Program-made: the position numbers and the translations under genes
Origin: an uncultured Lachnospiraceae bacterium
GTDB lineage: Bacteria > Bacillota > Clostridia > Lachnospirales > Lachnospiraceae
NCBI GenBank assembly: GCA_910585905.1
Contig: CAJUID010000013.1
Location: 1 to 64,000, forward strand
Length of the DNA: 64,000 nt
Direction of reading: 5' to 3'
Shown: positions 17,359-25,838 of the stretch, piece by piece
Numbering within the stretch: the first letter of the stretch is position 1
Layout: every line of letters starts with the position of its first letter
The notes under the pieces: generated by a model
What the model was told of the DNA's origin: nothing
The model's database searches: none
The model's input: only the letters and a program-made list of their open reading frames with translations

Positions 17359-18906
17359 CTATTTTTCTGGCAGTTCCTCAGCCAAAGTATTGACAGCTCC
17401 CATAAATACCGGAATTCCCGTTTCCGTATCTATAATCGCATATAAAAACGGTCTGGTCAAGAACACATTGACTTCTTCTTTCGGAATTATTGCACTCGCC
17501 GCCTCCATTATCACTGCTGTAACTGCAGCTGCCTTTGTTCCATTCCGGTCAAGCTCAATATGTGTTTTGTGTAATACTTCATTTATATACAAAAGCTCCG
17601 CATCTACCTGCGCCATATTACTAAAATCTGCTTCCTGCGTAAACGCTTTCCGTATTCCCATTTTATTCAGCGTATCTACCAAGCTTGTAGAATAATCATA
17701 GGAAAACTCTGGCATCTTTGTATTTACAAAATAATTATTTTTCCTATTCTGATACAAGGACAACAGTTTCTTTCCATTTAGCTGCTGCAGATAATCCTGG
17801 ACTGTAACTCCTTTGTTTGGAAGAATCGCCATAAATGCATACCGATCTCCTTCATATGTTTTAACAAATCCAGATGCTTTATTATCACGGATATACATAT
17901 GCTCCACACCCTTTAGCATGGTTGCCTTTTCACTCACGCCAGATGCATTTGTAAAATTCTGGTTTCCCACCACATCATTGCCTGTGTACTGCTCCTTCCA
18001 TTTTCCCTCGAAAGCGATTGCATTAATCAAATAAGATACCGCCTCGTTTGGAATCTCATCAATCAATCTCTCAATCATTCCATTTGTATGATCTTTCACC
18101 CAATTATTAATATCTTGAACCGTTTTATTGTCAAACGCCGCCAGAATAGACTCTGCATCATAATACTTTTTATTTAATGCTAGAAAATCCTCTTTCATTT
18201 GGATACGCTTGGCATCATCCCGAATCCAAATCGAATCAGCAATGCTAAATTTTACCTTGTCAGAACCCGTAAGCTTCTGGTTAAAGTCTGACATCTTCTG
18301 GTTAAATACATCAAGCGTCATATCCCCACATAAAACAGATTGCATCTCTGCTAACGTATCCCCTTGTGCACCATTCGCTGTCATTGCCAATGCACAGAGA
18401 ACAGATTCTGGAGAAACCAGCACATTCTTACCTTTTGCCAAAGCATCTGCAGCATTATTCTGCAGCAATTTTACCGAAAAATCAACTATCTGCTGTACAA
18501 ACGGATCAGCCTTTACTTCAGGATTTTCCGGTTCCTGTGTTGAAGAAGTACCCTTTGTCACTTTCACGACGCACTGAAATTTCTTCGTAAATGTCTTTTT
18601 GGCAGATTTCGCCTTTTTGTATTTAACAGCTGCCGTAATATTACAAGTGCCCTCCTTTATTGCTGTGACCTTACCCTTTTTGTTTACCACCGCAATCTTA
18701 GAATCTCCACTCTGAAAGGCTGTGGACAATATGTGCTTTCCGCTCACCTTAACTGTTCCGGTTTTTCCCTCCTTAAGTACCAACCTTTTTGATACTGTCG
18801 GCAGATTAGAAGCAGATGAGTTAGCAGGAACTCCGCCAAAAACCAACGCTGTAATCAGCACCCCTGCTGCCATTTTTTGAGCCAAACGAATCCATCCATC
18901 TTTCAT
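17359..18906 (-). CDS. secreted serpin with N-terminal Ig-like domain
   Basis: A 515-aa protein: signal peptide (about 1-33), a lysine-rich Big-2-like domain (about 34-117), a short linker, then a full serpin domain (about 133-508). The hinge GTKAAAVTAV begins at G456 (P15), and by the usual 15-residue spacing the scissile bond is A470-S471. The small-residue hinge indicates a working inhibitor that traps serine proteases by insertion of the loop. An Ala P1 suggests elastase-like targets. Strong AAAGGAGG before the ATG. The last part, FLYAIIDTETGIPVFMGAV, is canonical. Confidence 0.92.
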   Translation of the reverse strand: MKDGWIRLAQKMAAGVLITALVFGGVPANSSASNLPTVSKRLVLKEGKTGTVKVSGKHILSTAFQSGDSKIAVVNKKGKVTAIKEGTCNITAAVKYKKAKSAKKTFTKKFQCVVKVTKGTSSTQEPENPEVKADPFVQQIVDFSVKLLQNNAADALAKGKNVLVSPESVLCALAMTANGAQGDTLAEMQSVLCGDMTLDVFNQKMSDFNQKLTGSDKVKFSIADSIWIRDDAKRIQMKEDFLALNKKYYDAESILAAFDNKTVQDINNWVKDHTNGMIERLIDEIPNEAVSYLINAIAFEGKWKEQYTGNDVVGNQNFTNASGVSEKATMLKGVEHMYIRDNKASGFVKTYEGDRYAFMAILPNKGVTVQDYLQQLNGKKLLSLYQNRKNNYFVNTKMPEFSYDYSTSLVDTLNKMGIRKAFTQEADFSNMAQVDAELLYINEVLHKTHIELDRNGTKAAAVTAVIMEAASAIIPKEEVNVFLTRPFLYAIIDTETGIPVFMGAVNTLAEELPEK

Positions 18907-18929
18907 ATAAACCTCCTTTTCTACACTTC

Positions 18930-18935
18930 ATTATA
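18930..18935 (-). promoter_or_regulatory. -10 element of the serpin gene
   Basis: TATAAT on the minus strand, 24 bases before the ATG. No convincing -35 hexamer at 16-18 bases is seen, so the promoter is partly defined. Confidence 0.45.
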
Positions 18936-19392
18936 ACATGTGTGTATCCTGCAAATTCCATTTAACAAGGATAAAATTCCCCTCTATAACTAATTACACC
19001 ACATTCCTATTCTAAGGTTGCATATTCTCTACAAATTATATCGTACTTTTTATAGACTAAACATAAATCTAATTTACAATACCATGGCAACAGCATTTCA
19101 TTCTTATAATTCATGGTCAATGATATAGATAATAATTTTCAGTTATCCGTTAAAAAAATATCTTGCCTGCATTTTAATTTTTTTTCAACGAAGTAGACTG
19201 CGACCCATTATTTCAAAATGTCTGCATAAAATTTTTGTTATAGCGCACACTATTTTTGAAAAAATAATGCTATGTGAAAAGTCCTATTTTTCACATATAA
19301 GATATGTGTTCGCGCACACCATACACATATCTTGTAAATGTTATCTTAGGATAGCATTTCTCAATTACTGTGTGCAGAAATGAGGGATATTT
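18936..19392. other. AT-rich intergenic region with two tandem hairpins
   Basis: No gene is seen. Two adjacent inverted repeats lie at 19271-19297 (TATGTGAAAA/TTTTCACATA) and 19299-19333 (AAGATATGTGT/ACACATATCTT). They stand some 60 bases before the BFD-like gene and could be its operators or RNA hairpins of its leader. Confidence 0.55.
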
Positions 19393-19584
19393 ATGGATTA
19401 TGACAAGATTGTCTGTAATTGCCAGAATGTAACAAATGGCATGATCAAATCTGCTGTAGATGCAGGTGCAAGTACATTAGAGGAGGTACAGGATGCTACC
19501 GGCGCTGGGACAGTATGTGGTGCCTGCGTAGACGATATACAGCACCTGATTGACCAATTTGTAAAGGAACGTGACGGAAAGTAA
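19393..19584 (+). CDS. BFD-like [2Fe-2S]-binding protein
   Basis: A 63-aa protein with the bacterioferritin-associated ferredoxin pattern: CNC near residue 8-10 and CGAC near residues 42-45, giving four cysteine ligands for a [2Fe-2S] cluster. Such proteins help release or sense iron. It converges on the feo operon, which fits a role in iron handling. GAGGG stands seven bases before the ATG. Confidence 0.85.
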   Translation: MDYDKIVCNCQNVTNGMIKSAVDAGASTLEEVQDATGAGTVCGACVDDIQHLIDQFVKERDGK

Positions 19585-19590
19585 AACCAA

Positions 19591-19625
19591 ATGCAGGAGT
19601 ATGCCAAAAAAGGCTACCCCTGCAT
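19591..19625. terminator. terminator between the BFD gene and the feo cluster
   Basis: ATGCAGG and CCTGCAT close a stem with an A-rich loop; on the plus strand ATTTTATTT follows. It probably serves both converging units. Confidence 0.65.
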
Positions 19626-19632
19626 ATTTTAT

Positions 19633-19770
19633 TTAACGACAATGCCCACCACAACGGCTACAGTCGCCGCCGCATTGAATTGACTTGCCATTCCTTTTAT
19701 CCTTAACCATTCCTGCTATAATCCATCCTACCACTACAAGCAAAATCCCACCAACAATAAATGTGCCCAA
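19633..19770 (-). CDS. FeoB-associated Cys-rich membrane protein
   Basis: A 45-aa protein reading MGTFIVGGILLVVVGWII, AGMVKDKRNGKSIQ, then CGGDCSRCGGHCR. One membrane helix is followed by a short basic stretch and a four-cysteine tail. This is the pattern of the small proteins found next to feoB in Firmicutes. The start is a TTG at 19770, set by AGGAGGG seven bases upstream; no ATG fits. It lies 14 bases after feoB. Its job in iron uptake is not established. Confidence 0.85.
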   Translation of the reverse strand: MGTFIVGGILLVVVGWIIAGMVKDKRNGKSIQCGGDCSRCGGHCR

Positions 19771-19784
19771 AAGCTCCCTCCTTT

Positions 19785-21998
19785 CTATTTCGCCGCGCCA
19801 ACCGCGCTTTTCATATTGATATCCAACTTCTTGCTCTCCTTATATGGGCGGAACAGCAACCACACAAATCCTGCCATTAGAAGAATTGCTGCAACCGTCC
19901 AAGCACCAAATACCCCTTCTGTAACAAAAGCTCCAATCTGATATACACAAAGCGATACCGCATAGGCAAGGCCGGTCTGGTACCCAATCGCGGCAAAAAA
20001 CCATTTCTTGTCATTCATTTCGCGCTTTATCGCCCCCATAGCTGCAAAACAAGGCGCACACAAAAGATTAAACACCATAAAGGAATATGCCGCTGCAGCA
20101 GGCGCTGCCGTAAGGTAAGCTCGTAAATTAATCCAAACTTCCCTGCCATCTTCCGAGACTTCTGAAGTTCCCTGAAACAAAATTCCAAATGTGCTAACCA
20201 CATTTTCTTTTGCGACAAGGCCCGTAATCGCAGCCACTGCCATTTTCCATTTGCCCCATCCAAGCGGCGCAAAAATCCATGCAATTCCCTTTCCGATTGC
20301 TGCCAGAATACTGCTATCCATCTGGCTTTCCTCTAACATGCCAAAATCTCCGTCTGCCCATCCAAAATTAGAAGTAAACCATACAAAGATTGTGGAAAGT
20401 AAAATAATTGTCCCTGCTTTTTTGATAAATGACCAGCCCCGCTCCCACATACTCCTAAGTACATTTCCGGCAGTAGGCATATGGTAAGGAGGAAGCTCCA
20501 TAACGAAAGGTGCTGGTTCTCCGGTAAACATTCTTGTCTTCTTCAATATGATTCCAGAAAGAATAATCGCCGCAACGCCAACAAAATAGGCACTAGTTGA
20601 AATCAATCCACCATGTTTTGGAAAAAATGCCCCCGCAATCAATGCGATAATCGGCAGCTTAGCGCTGCAAGGAACAAATGTAGTCGTCATAATTGTCATC
20701 TTGCGGTCCCTATCACTTTCAATTGTACGGGATGCCATAATTCCTGGAACACCACAGCCGCTTCCGATTAACATTGGAATAAACGATTTGCCGGAAAGTC
20801 CAAACTTTCTAAAAATACGGTCCATAATAAATGCCACACGCGCCATATATCCACAGGACTCTAAAAATGCCAGAAAAATAAACAACGTAAGAATCTGCGG
20901 CACAAACCCAAGCACAGCGCCAACGCCAGCTACAATACCATCATTAATTAAACCAGAAAGCCAGCTGGCACATCCTACCGCTTCCAAAAGCCTTCCAACA
21001 GCGTCATGAAGCCCGATTATGTGCAGTCCCCCAATTCCCAAAAAATTCCAGCCACCATCGCCTAACAACCCATCATTTGCCCAGTCTGTCGCCCAGGTTC
21101 CCACTGTCGTAACTGATACATAATATACCAGAAACATAACCGCTGCAAATATCGGAAGTGCCAGCAAACGGTTTGTAACAACCTGGTCAATCTTATCGGA
21201 TATAGAAAGTTTATCTTTTCTGCCCTTTTCCAAACATTCCTTTATAATAGATGAAATATAAGTATACCGTTCATTCGTAATAATACTCTCTGTATCATCA
21301 TCAAAAGCTTCTTCTAATATCTTTATTTCTGCCGAAACATCCGGCACAAAAGAAAGCTGCCCCGCAATTTTATCATCCCTCTCCAAAAGCTTCACTGCAA
21401 AAAAACGTTCTTGCAGTTTTGAAACATCGCCACCTAATTTTTCCCTGACCTTTCTGATTGCATCTTCTACTTCTCCAGAAAACTCATGAATCGGGGGTTC
21501 TATCGCTCCCTTCTCCGCCAAGGTAACTGCTCTATCGGTGGCCTCCATAATCCCATATCCCTTTAACGCCGATATTTCCACCACGTCGCAACCAAGCCTG
21601 CGGCTCAGCTTATCAATATGTATGTTATCGCCCGCCTTTTCCAGTAAATCCGCCATATTGACTGCCATCACAACCGGAATACCCAACTCCAAAAGCTGAG
21701 TTGTCAAATATAGATTCCTCTCAATATTTGTGCCATCTACTATATTCAAAATAACATCGGGCCTGTCGGATATTAGATAGTTTCTTGCCACCACTTCTTC
21801 CAGAGTATAAGGAGATAAAGAATAAATTCCTGGAAGGTCCATAATAATAACATCCTTATTCCCCTTCAGCCTTCCCTCTTTCTTTTCCACTGTTACACCC
21901 GGCCAGTTTCCAACAAACTGGTTTGATCCTGTCAACGCATTAAATAATGTAGTTTTCCCACAGTTTGGATTACCTGCTAAAGCAATTTTGATTGACAT
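19785..21998 (-). CDS. feoB: ferrous iron transporter FeoB
   Basis: A 737-aa membrane protein. The N-terminal GTPase has G1 GNPNCGKT at residues 9-16, DLPGIYSL (G3) and later NMAD (G4), then a helical GDI domain, then two Gate domains (GSGCGVPGIMASRTIE is the conserved segment) and a C-terminal membrane region. It imports Fe(II) under anoxic conditions. The start at 21998 is set by GGAGG within the upstream ATGGAGG. Confidence 0.96.
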   Translation of the reverse strand: MSIKIALAGNPNCGKTTLFNALTGSNQFVGNWPGVTVEKKEGRLKGNKDVIIMDLPGIYSLSPYTLEEVVARNYLISDRPDVILNIVDGTNIERNLYLTTQLLELGIPVVMAVNMADLLEKAGDNIHIDKLSRRLGCDVVEISALKGYGIMEATDRAVTLAEKGAIEPPIHEFSGEVEDAIRKVREKLGGDVSKLQERFFAVKLLERDDKIAGQLSFVPDVSAEIKILEEAFDDDTESIITNERYTYISSIIKECLEKGRKDKLSISDKIDQVVTNRLLALPIFAAVMFLVYYVSVTTVGTWATDWANDGLLGDGGWNFLGIGGLHIIGLHDAVGRLLEAVGCASWLSGLINDGIVAGVGAVLGFVPQILTLFIFLAFLESCGYMARVAFIMDRIFRKFGLSGKSFIPMLIGSGCGVPGIMASRTIESDRDRKMTIMTTTFVPCSAKLPIIALIAGAFFPKHGGLISTSAYFVGVAAIILSGIILKKTRMFTGEPAPFVMELPPYHMPTAGNVLRSMWERGWSFIKKAGTIILLSTIFVWFTSNFGWADGDFGMLEESQMDSSILAAIGKGIAWIFAPLGWGKWKMAVAAITGLVAKENVVSTFGILFQGTSEVSEDGREVWINLRAYLTAAPAAAAYSFMVFNLLCAPCFAAMGAIKREMNDKKWFFAAIGYQTGLAYAVSLCVYQIGAFVTEGVFGAWTVAAILLMAGFVWLLFRPYKESKKLDINMKSAVGAAK

Positions 21999-22091
21999 GA
22001 TTTCCTCCATTTCTGCGCATCCTCTGCAGCGCCTGCCTAGACCTCAAAAAGTTTTAACTAACTTTCTTTAGTTTTTTACAACTTCTTTTTA

Positions 22092-22105
22092 TTAGTTCCA
22101 ACTAA
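22092..22105. promoter_or_regulatory. putative iron-regulator operator before feoB
   Basis: TTAGTTCCAACTAA, a perfect palindrome. It shares the TTAGT-four bases-ACTAA pattern with the site over the feo promoter at 22619-22634. A further, looser AACTAA/TTAGTT set lies at 22059-22075. Likely bound by a DtxR/IdeR- or Fur-type regulator; this is inference. Confidence 0.5.
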
Positions 22106-22131
22106 CCACTGGCCAAAAAAAAGAAGCCTCT

Positions 22132-22359
22132 TTATATGTATTCCACCTCTATCATCTCCGCATCTGCCTTGCGCAGAGACAATTCATAACCCCTTACGGT
22201 GATTTCTACCGGGTCGCCTAAAGGTGCAACCTTGCGCACAAACACTTCTACCCCTTTTGTTATTCCCATATCCATAATGCGCCTCTTGACTGGCCCATCA
22301 CCTGAAAGCCTTTTTACCCTCACCGTCTGCCCACAGGCAGCCTCTTTTAATGTCTTCAT
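22132..22359 (-). CDS. feoA: FeoA-like protein (second copy in operon)
   Basis: A 75-aa SH3-like protein beginning KTLKEAACGQTVRVKRL with GDGPVKRRIMDMGI in the middle, the FeoA core. FeoA proteins bind FeoB and are needed for Fe(II) uptake. The start at 22359 is set by GGAGG; the longer frame upstream overlaps the previous gene. Confidence 0.9.
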   Translation of the reverse strand: MKTLKEAACGQTVRVKRLSGDGPVKRRIMDMGITKGVEVFVRKVAPLGDPVEITVRGYELSLRKADAEMIEVEYI

Positions 22360-22378
22360 ATACAGCCTCCTACTCACA

Positions 22379-22588
22379 TTACACCATAATTTTATTTGCC
22401 ATTTCTTTACCAATTGCCACTCTGGAACCTTTGATATTAACAATCATATTTCCATCTGTTTCCGACACTACAGTAACCAACCCGCCTGCCACAAAACCAA
22501 GATTCTCTAAAAACTGACGAGTGTCCCCTCTTCCTCCAACTTTCTTAATCACACTAGGCTCTCCCTTGCCTGCCATAGATAACGGCAT
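22379..22588 (-). CDS. feoA: FeoA-like protein (first gene of feo operon)
   Basis: A 69-aa SH3-like protein with TRQFLENLGFVAGGLVTVV and GSRVAIGKEMANKIMV, the FeoA pattern. First gene of feoA-feoA-feoB. The two FeoA proteins differ in sequence, so they are not a recent duplicate. GAGGAGG precedes the ATG. Confidence 0.88.
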   Translation of the reverse strand: MPLSMAGKGEPSVIKKVGGRGDTRQFLENLGFVAGGLVTVVSETDGNMIVNIKGSRVAIGKEMANKIMV

Positions 22589-22618
22589 ATGACTCCTCCT
22601 CTCTGCTTTGCTCTTTTG

Positions 22619-22650
22619 GTTAGTATATACTAACTATTATTAGTTGTCAA
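22619..22650 (-). promoter_or_regulatory. feo promoter with overlapping operator
   Basis: TTGACA (22645-22650) and TATACT (22622-22627) are 17 bases apart on the minus strand, a near-consensus promoter. The perfect palindrome GTTAGTATATACTAAC (22619-22634) covers the -10 box, so a bound repressor would block it. The core TTAGTATATACTAA matches the site before feoB. Confidence 0.7.
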
Positions 22651-22837
22651 TACCCTTTGTAATTTGCTGTATATCTTCGAAATTTCCCTAAAAAGTCCTT
22701 TATTTTCCGCTTATGCCCCCTTCCCATCTTGCTAACTTCCAAATCCTTTTATTGCAAAGTTGTGAAAATTATACTAATATATAAGTACATGTCAATGTTT
22801 TTTTTGACAAAATCCCCATAATGAAAGGAGTAATACT

Positions 22838-25771
22838 ATGCAAAACAAACCAGTTAAACGCTTTTTAGCGATTGGGCTTACTGCAGCACTTACTGTTACA
22901 TCTATTTTTGTAACAGATTTAAGTGCATCTGCTGCAAGTTCCAAAAAGGTAAAAAGCATCTCACTAAAGATTGGCGCGAAAAAGGTAACGAAAAAAACCT
23001 ATTCGCTTGCCAAAGGTAAAAAAGCTACCATTAAAGTAACAGTAACCCCTGCGAAGGCAAAGAAATCCGTTGCTTTCAAAACCAACAGCAAAAAAATTGC
23101 TACCGTTACCAAAAAAGGTGTTGTAACAGCCAAAGCAAAAGGTACTGCAAAAATTACTGTTACTGTAAAAGGAAAAGACAACAAACAGAAGACAACATGG
23201 GTAAAAATCAAAGTTACTGCTAAGGCAAATGATTCGGATGAACCAACAGTGCCAGAAACACCAGCACCTTCTGACCCGGATACTCCTACACCGCCTCCTA
23301 CAAACACACCAGATTACGGCAACACAACAAAGGATTTCTCAATTTCTAGAAATCCAATTGCCACCACAGACCAGAATGGGAACCCTCTGTATGGCGGCGA
23401 CCCATCTATCCTGGTAGATGGTGATACCGTTTATCTGTATGTAGGACATGATGTATCAACAGTAGAATCCTATAATATTCCAGAATACTGCTGCTACTCA
23501 ACAAAAGACCTCAAAAACTGGACATACCACGGCGTTGTTTTAAACATGAAAGATGTTTCCTGGGGAGCAAAAGATGCTGCTTGGGCTGGGCAGGTTATGA
23601 AATACAACAATAAATACTATCTGTATTACTGCTCTTGGGACAGCACTGACAGTGGAAAACAGTCAATCGGCGTTGCTGTTGCAGATAAGCCAACTGGTCC
23701 TTTTGTTGATAAGGGAACACCACTTGTAAAAGGTTCTGTTACCACAAACGAGACAAGCGGCTGGAACGATATCGACCCAACTGCATGGATCGAGACAGAT
23801 GAGCAGGGTGTAGAACACCGCTACCTATCTTGGGGTAATGGCAAAGTGTTTGTCTGCGAGTTAAATGAGGATATGATCTCTGTTAAGGATTTAAATGGGG
23901 ATGGACAGATTACTTTTGGTACTCAGGCAAGCGGAAAGACTTCAAAGGATGTTGATATTATTGAAAAAGATGTAGTTGGGCTTACCTTTACAGAGGCTCC
24001 TTGGATTTACCGCCGCCAGGATGCTAATGGTAAATATTATGGCCAGTATTACCTCTTCTACGCTTTTGGCTGGAGAGAGCAGATGGCATATGCTACAACA
24101 GATAATCTTTTAGATGGAAAATTAACATTTGGAAGCATTTTGATGCCGCCTAGTGTAACGTCAAATACAAACCACATGGCAGTATTTGATTTTAATGGCA
24201 AAACATATTTTGTTTACCATAATGGAACTCTGCCGGGAGGAAGCGGATTCCGCAGAACTCCTTGTATTGCAGAAGTTCACTTCAATGAGGACGGAAGCGT
24301 TCAGGCAATCCCTGAAACAGCAGCCGGAATCCACGGAACTATATCAACTATCTATTCTGCTTCTGGAGATATTATCTCACATGAAAAATTTGAGAACTCC
24401 AGCGCAGACGAAGACTATCCATACACAAAGGTTGGGGCAGGTATCTATGAGAACCCTGACAAGGCAGACACAGAATGGGTAATCTCAGAGGGTAAAGCAG
24501 ATCCTTCCAATAAGGACTATGTATCTATCCAGTCTGAAAACAAACCAGGACTCTACCTGACAGCAAATGAAGACAAAACTGTCACTGTAGCACAGGACCA
24601 TGACATCAAGGTTCTTGAAGAGACAGCAAAAAAACAGACATTTAAGCAGACAGCAGGGTTAGCAGATGCAAAGGGTGTTTCTTTTGAAAGTGTGTCTCAG
24701 CCAGGTTCCTACCTGACACTTATGGCTGGAAAATTATACTTAACAGACGGCTCCAAAAAGGCTGCTGCTACCTTCTTCTTAAATGAAAAACCTTCTGAGC
24801 CTATTACAGACAGTTCATTATCAAAAGATAACGAGCTTGTAAACATTACTGCAAAAGATGCTGAAGTGAAAAAGGATGACAATGGCAATTACAACATAAC
24901 CGTTCCTTATACAAGCGATTCTGTTGCAGCAACTTTAGAATTAAAAGACACAAAAGGAGTTGCAACAGTTGGCGGCGCACTGGCAAATGCGGACGGGACT
25001 ATTACAATCGCTTTAAGCGGCACTACAACTACACTTGATATTGTAGTATATGCAGAAGATTTAGTAACAGCGAAAAAATACACTTTGACAATCACAAAGG
25101 ACTTTAAAGACTTTAAATTCAGCGGAAAACTGATTAAGTCATTTGACTTTGAAGACCAGGCAGACGGCGCAGTTGCTGTAACAAAAGCTGCAAAACCTGT
25201 TGAAAAGACAGATGCTTCACTTGCTTATGCTGATGGCGTAAATGGTGGTAAAGCGATTAAGTTAGATGGTACATATGGCTTAAAATTATGTGATGGAAAA
25301 GACCTTGGTGAGAGCTACTCCATTTCCTTCTGGATGAACCCTGCCAAACTTGGCGGAGGCGTAGACCCTACACTTGCTGCTGGTGTATTTGACCCTCAGT
25401 ATTGGCTTAATCTTACCTTTGATGCTAAAATCTGGTCAAATAACGGAGGCTATGTAGATACTTCTCCTGCCAACGCATATACTGCTGGCAAATGGCAGAA
25501 TGTCGTACTTACTGTTGACGGCACCAAAAATGGAACCGGAAACAACACAGTATACGGCCAATTATATGTAGATGGCAAACTTGTCTGCGAAGGCGATGTT
25601 GCCAAAGGCATTATGACACAGGCAAATTCTGTTGTTTACTTCGGTGTCAATGCATGGGATGCTTACTTTAGCGGCAGCCTGGATGAAGTAATGATGTTTG
25701 AGGGCGCACTTTCTGCCGCCGATATTCAGGCAATCTCTTCTGGAATGGTAACCGCAAAAAATACAAAGTAA
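22838..25771 (+). CDS. secreted GH43-type glycosidase with Ig-like, AbfB-like and LamG-like domains
   Basis: A 977-aa secreted protein: signal peptide (1-33), lysine-rich Big-2-like domain (34-128), a Pro/Thr-rich linker, a five-bladed GH43-like catalytic domain (about 165-515), an AbfB-like lectin segment (about 560-655), an Ig-like segment and a LamG-like domain at the end. Likely catalytic residues are D188 (GGDPSILVD), D313 (NDIDPTAW) and E386 (FTEAPW). GH43 enzymes cut arabinan, xylan or side-chain arabinose; the exact substrate cannot be told. No sortase motif is visible. Confidence 0.88.
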   Translation: MQNKPVKRFLAIGLTAALTVTSIFVTDLSASAASSKKVKSISLKIGAKKVTKKTYSLAKGKKATIKVTVTPAKAKKSVAFKTNSKKIATVTKKGVVTAKAKGTAKITVTVKGKDNKQKTTWVKIKVTAKANDSDEPTVPETPAPSDPDTPTPPPTNTPDYGNTTKDFSISRNPIATTDQNGNPLYGGDPSILVDGDTVYLYVGHDVSTVESYNIPEYCCYSTKDLKNWTYHGVVLNMKDVSWGAKDAAWAGQVMKYNNKYYLYYCSWDSTDSGKQSIGVAVADKPTGPFVDKGTPLVKGSVTTNETSGWNDIDPTAWIETDEQGVEHRYLSWGNGKVFVCELNEDMISVKDLNGDGQITFGTQASGKTSKDVDIIEKDVVGLTFTEAPWIYRRQDANGKYYGQYYLFYAFGWREQMAYATTDNLLDGKLTFGSILMPPSVTSNTNHMAVFDFNGKTYFVYHNGTLPGGSGFRRTPCIAEVHFNEDGSVQAIPETAAGIHGTISTIYSASGDIISHEKFENSSADEDYPYTKVGAGIYENPDKADTEWVISEGKADPSNKDYVSIQSENKPGLYLTANEDKTVTVAQDHDIKVLEETAKKQTFKQTAGLADAKGVSFESVSQPGSYLTLMAGKLYLTDGSKKAAATFFLNEKPSEPITDSSLSKDNELVNITAKDAEVKKDDNGNYNITVPYTSDSVAATLELKDTKGVATVGGALANADGTITIALSGTTTTLDIVVYAEDLVTAKKYTLTITKDFKDFKFSGKLIKSFDFEDQADGAVAVTKAAKPVEKTDASLAYADGVNGGKAIKLDGTYGLKLCDGKDLGESYSISFWMNPAKLGGGVDPTLAAGVFDPQYWLNLTFDAKIWSNNGGYVDTSPANAYTAGKWQNVVLTVDGTKNGTGNNTVYGQLYVDGKLVCEGDVAKGIMTQANSVVYFGVNAWDAYFSGSLDEVMMFEGALSAADIQAISSGMVTAKNTK

Positions 25772-25800
25772 TTATAGCGTTTATAGCGTTTAATTATAAC

Positions 25801-25838
25801 AAAATAAGGGGCTGGCCAAATTGGTCAGCCCTTATTTT
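25801..25838. terminator. terminator after the GH43 gene, overlaps recombinase 3' end
   Basis: AAAATAAGGGGCTGGCC and GGTCAGCCCTTATTTT form a long stem with A and T flanks, active on either strand. The converging recombinase gene ends inside it. Confidence 0.85.
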
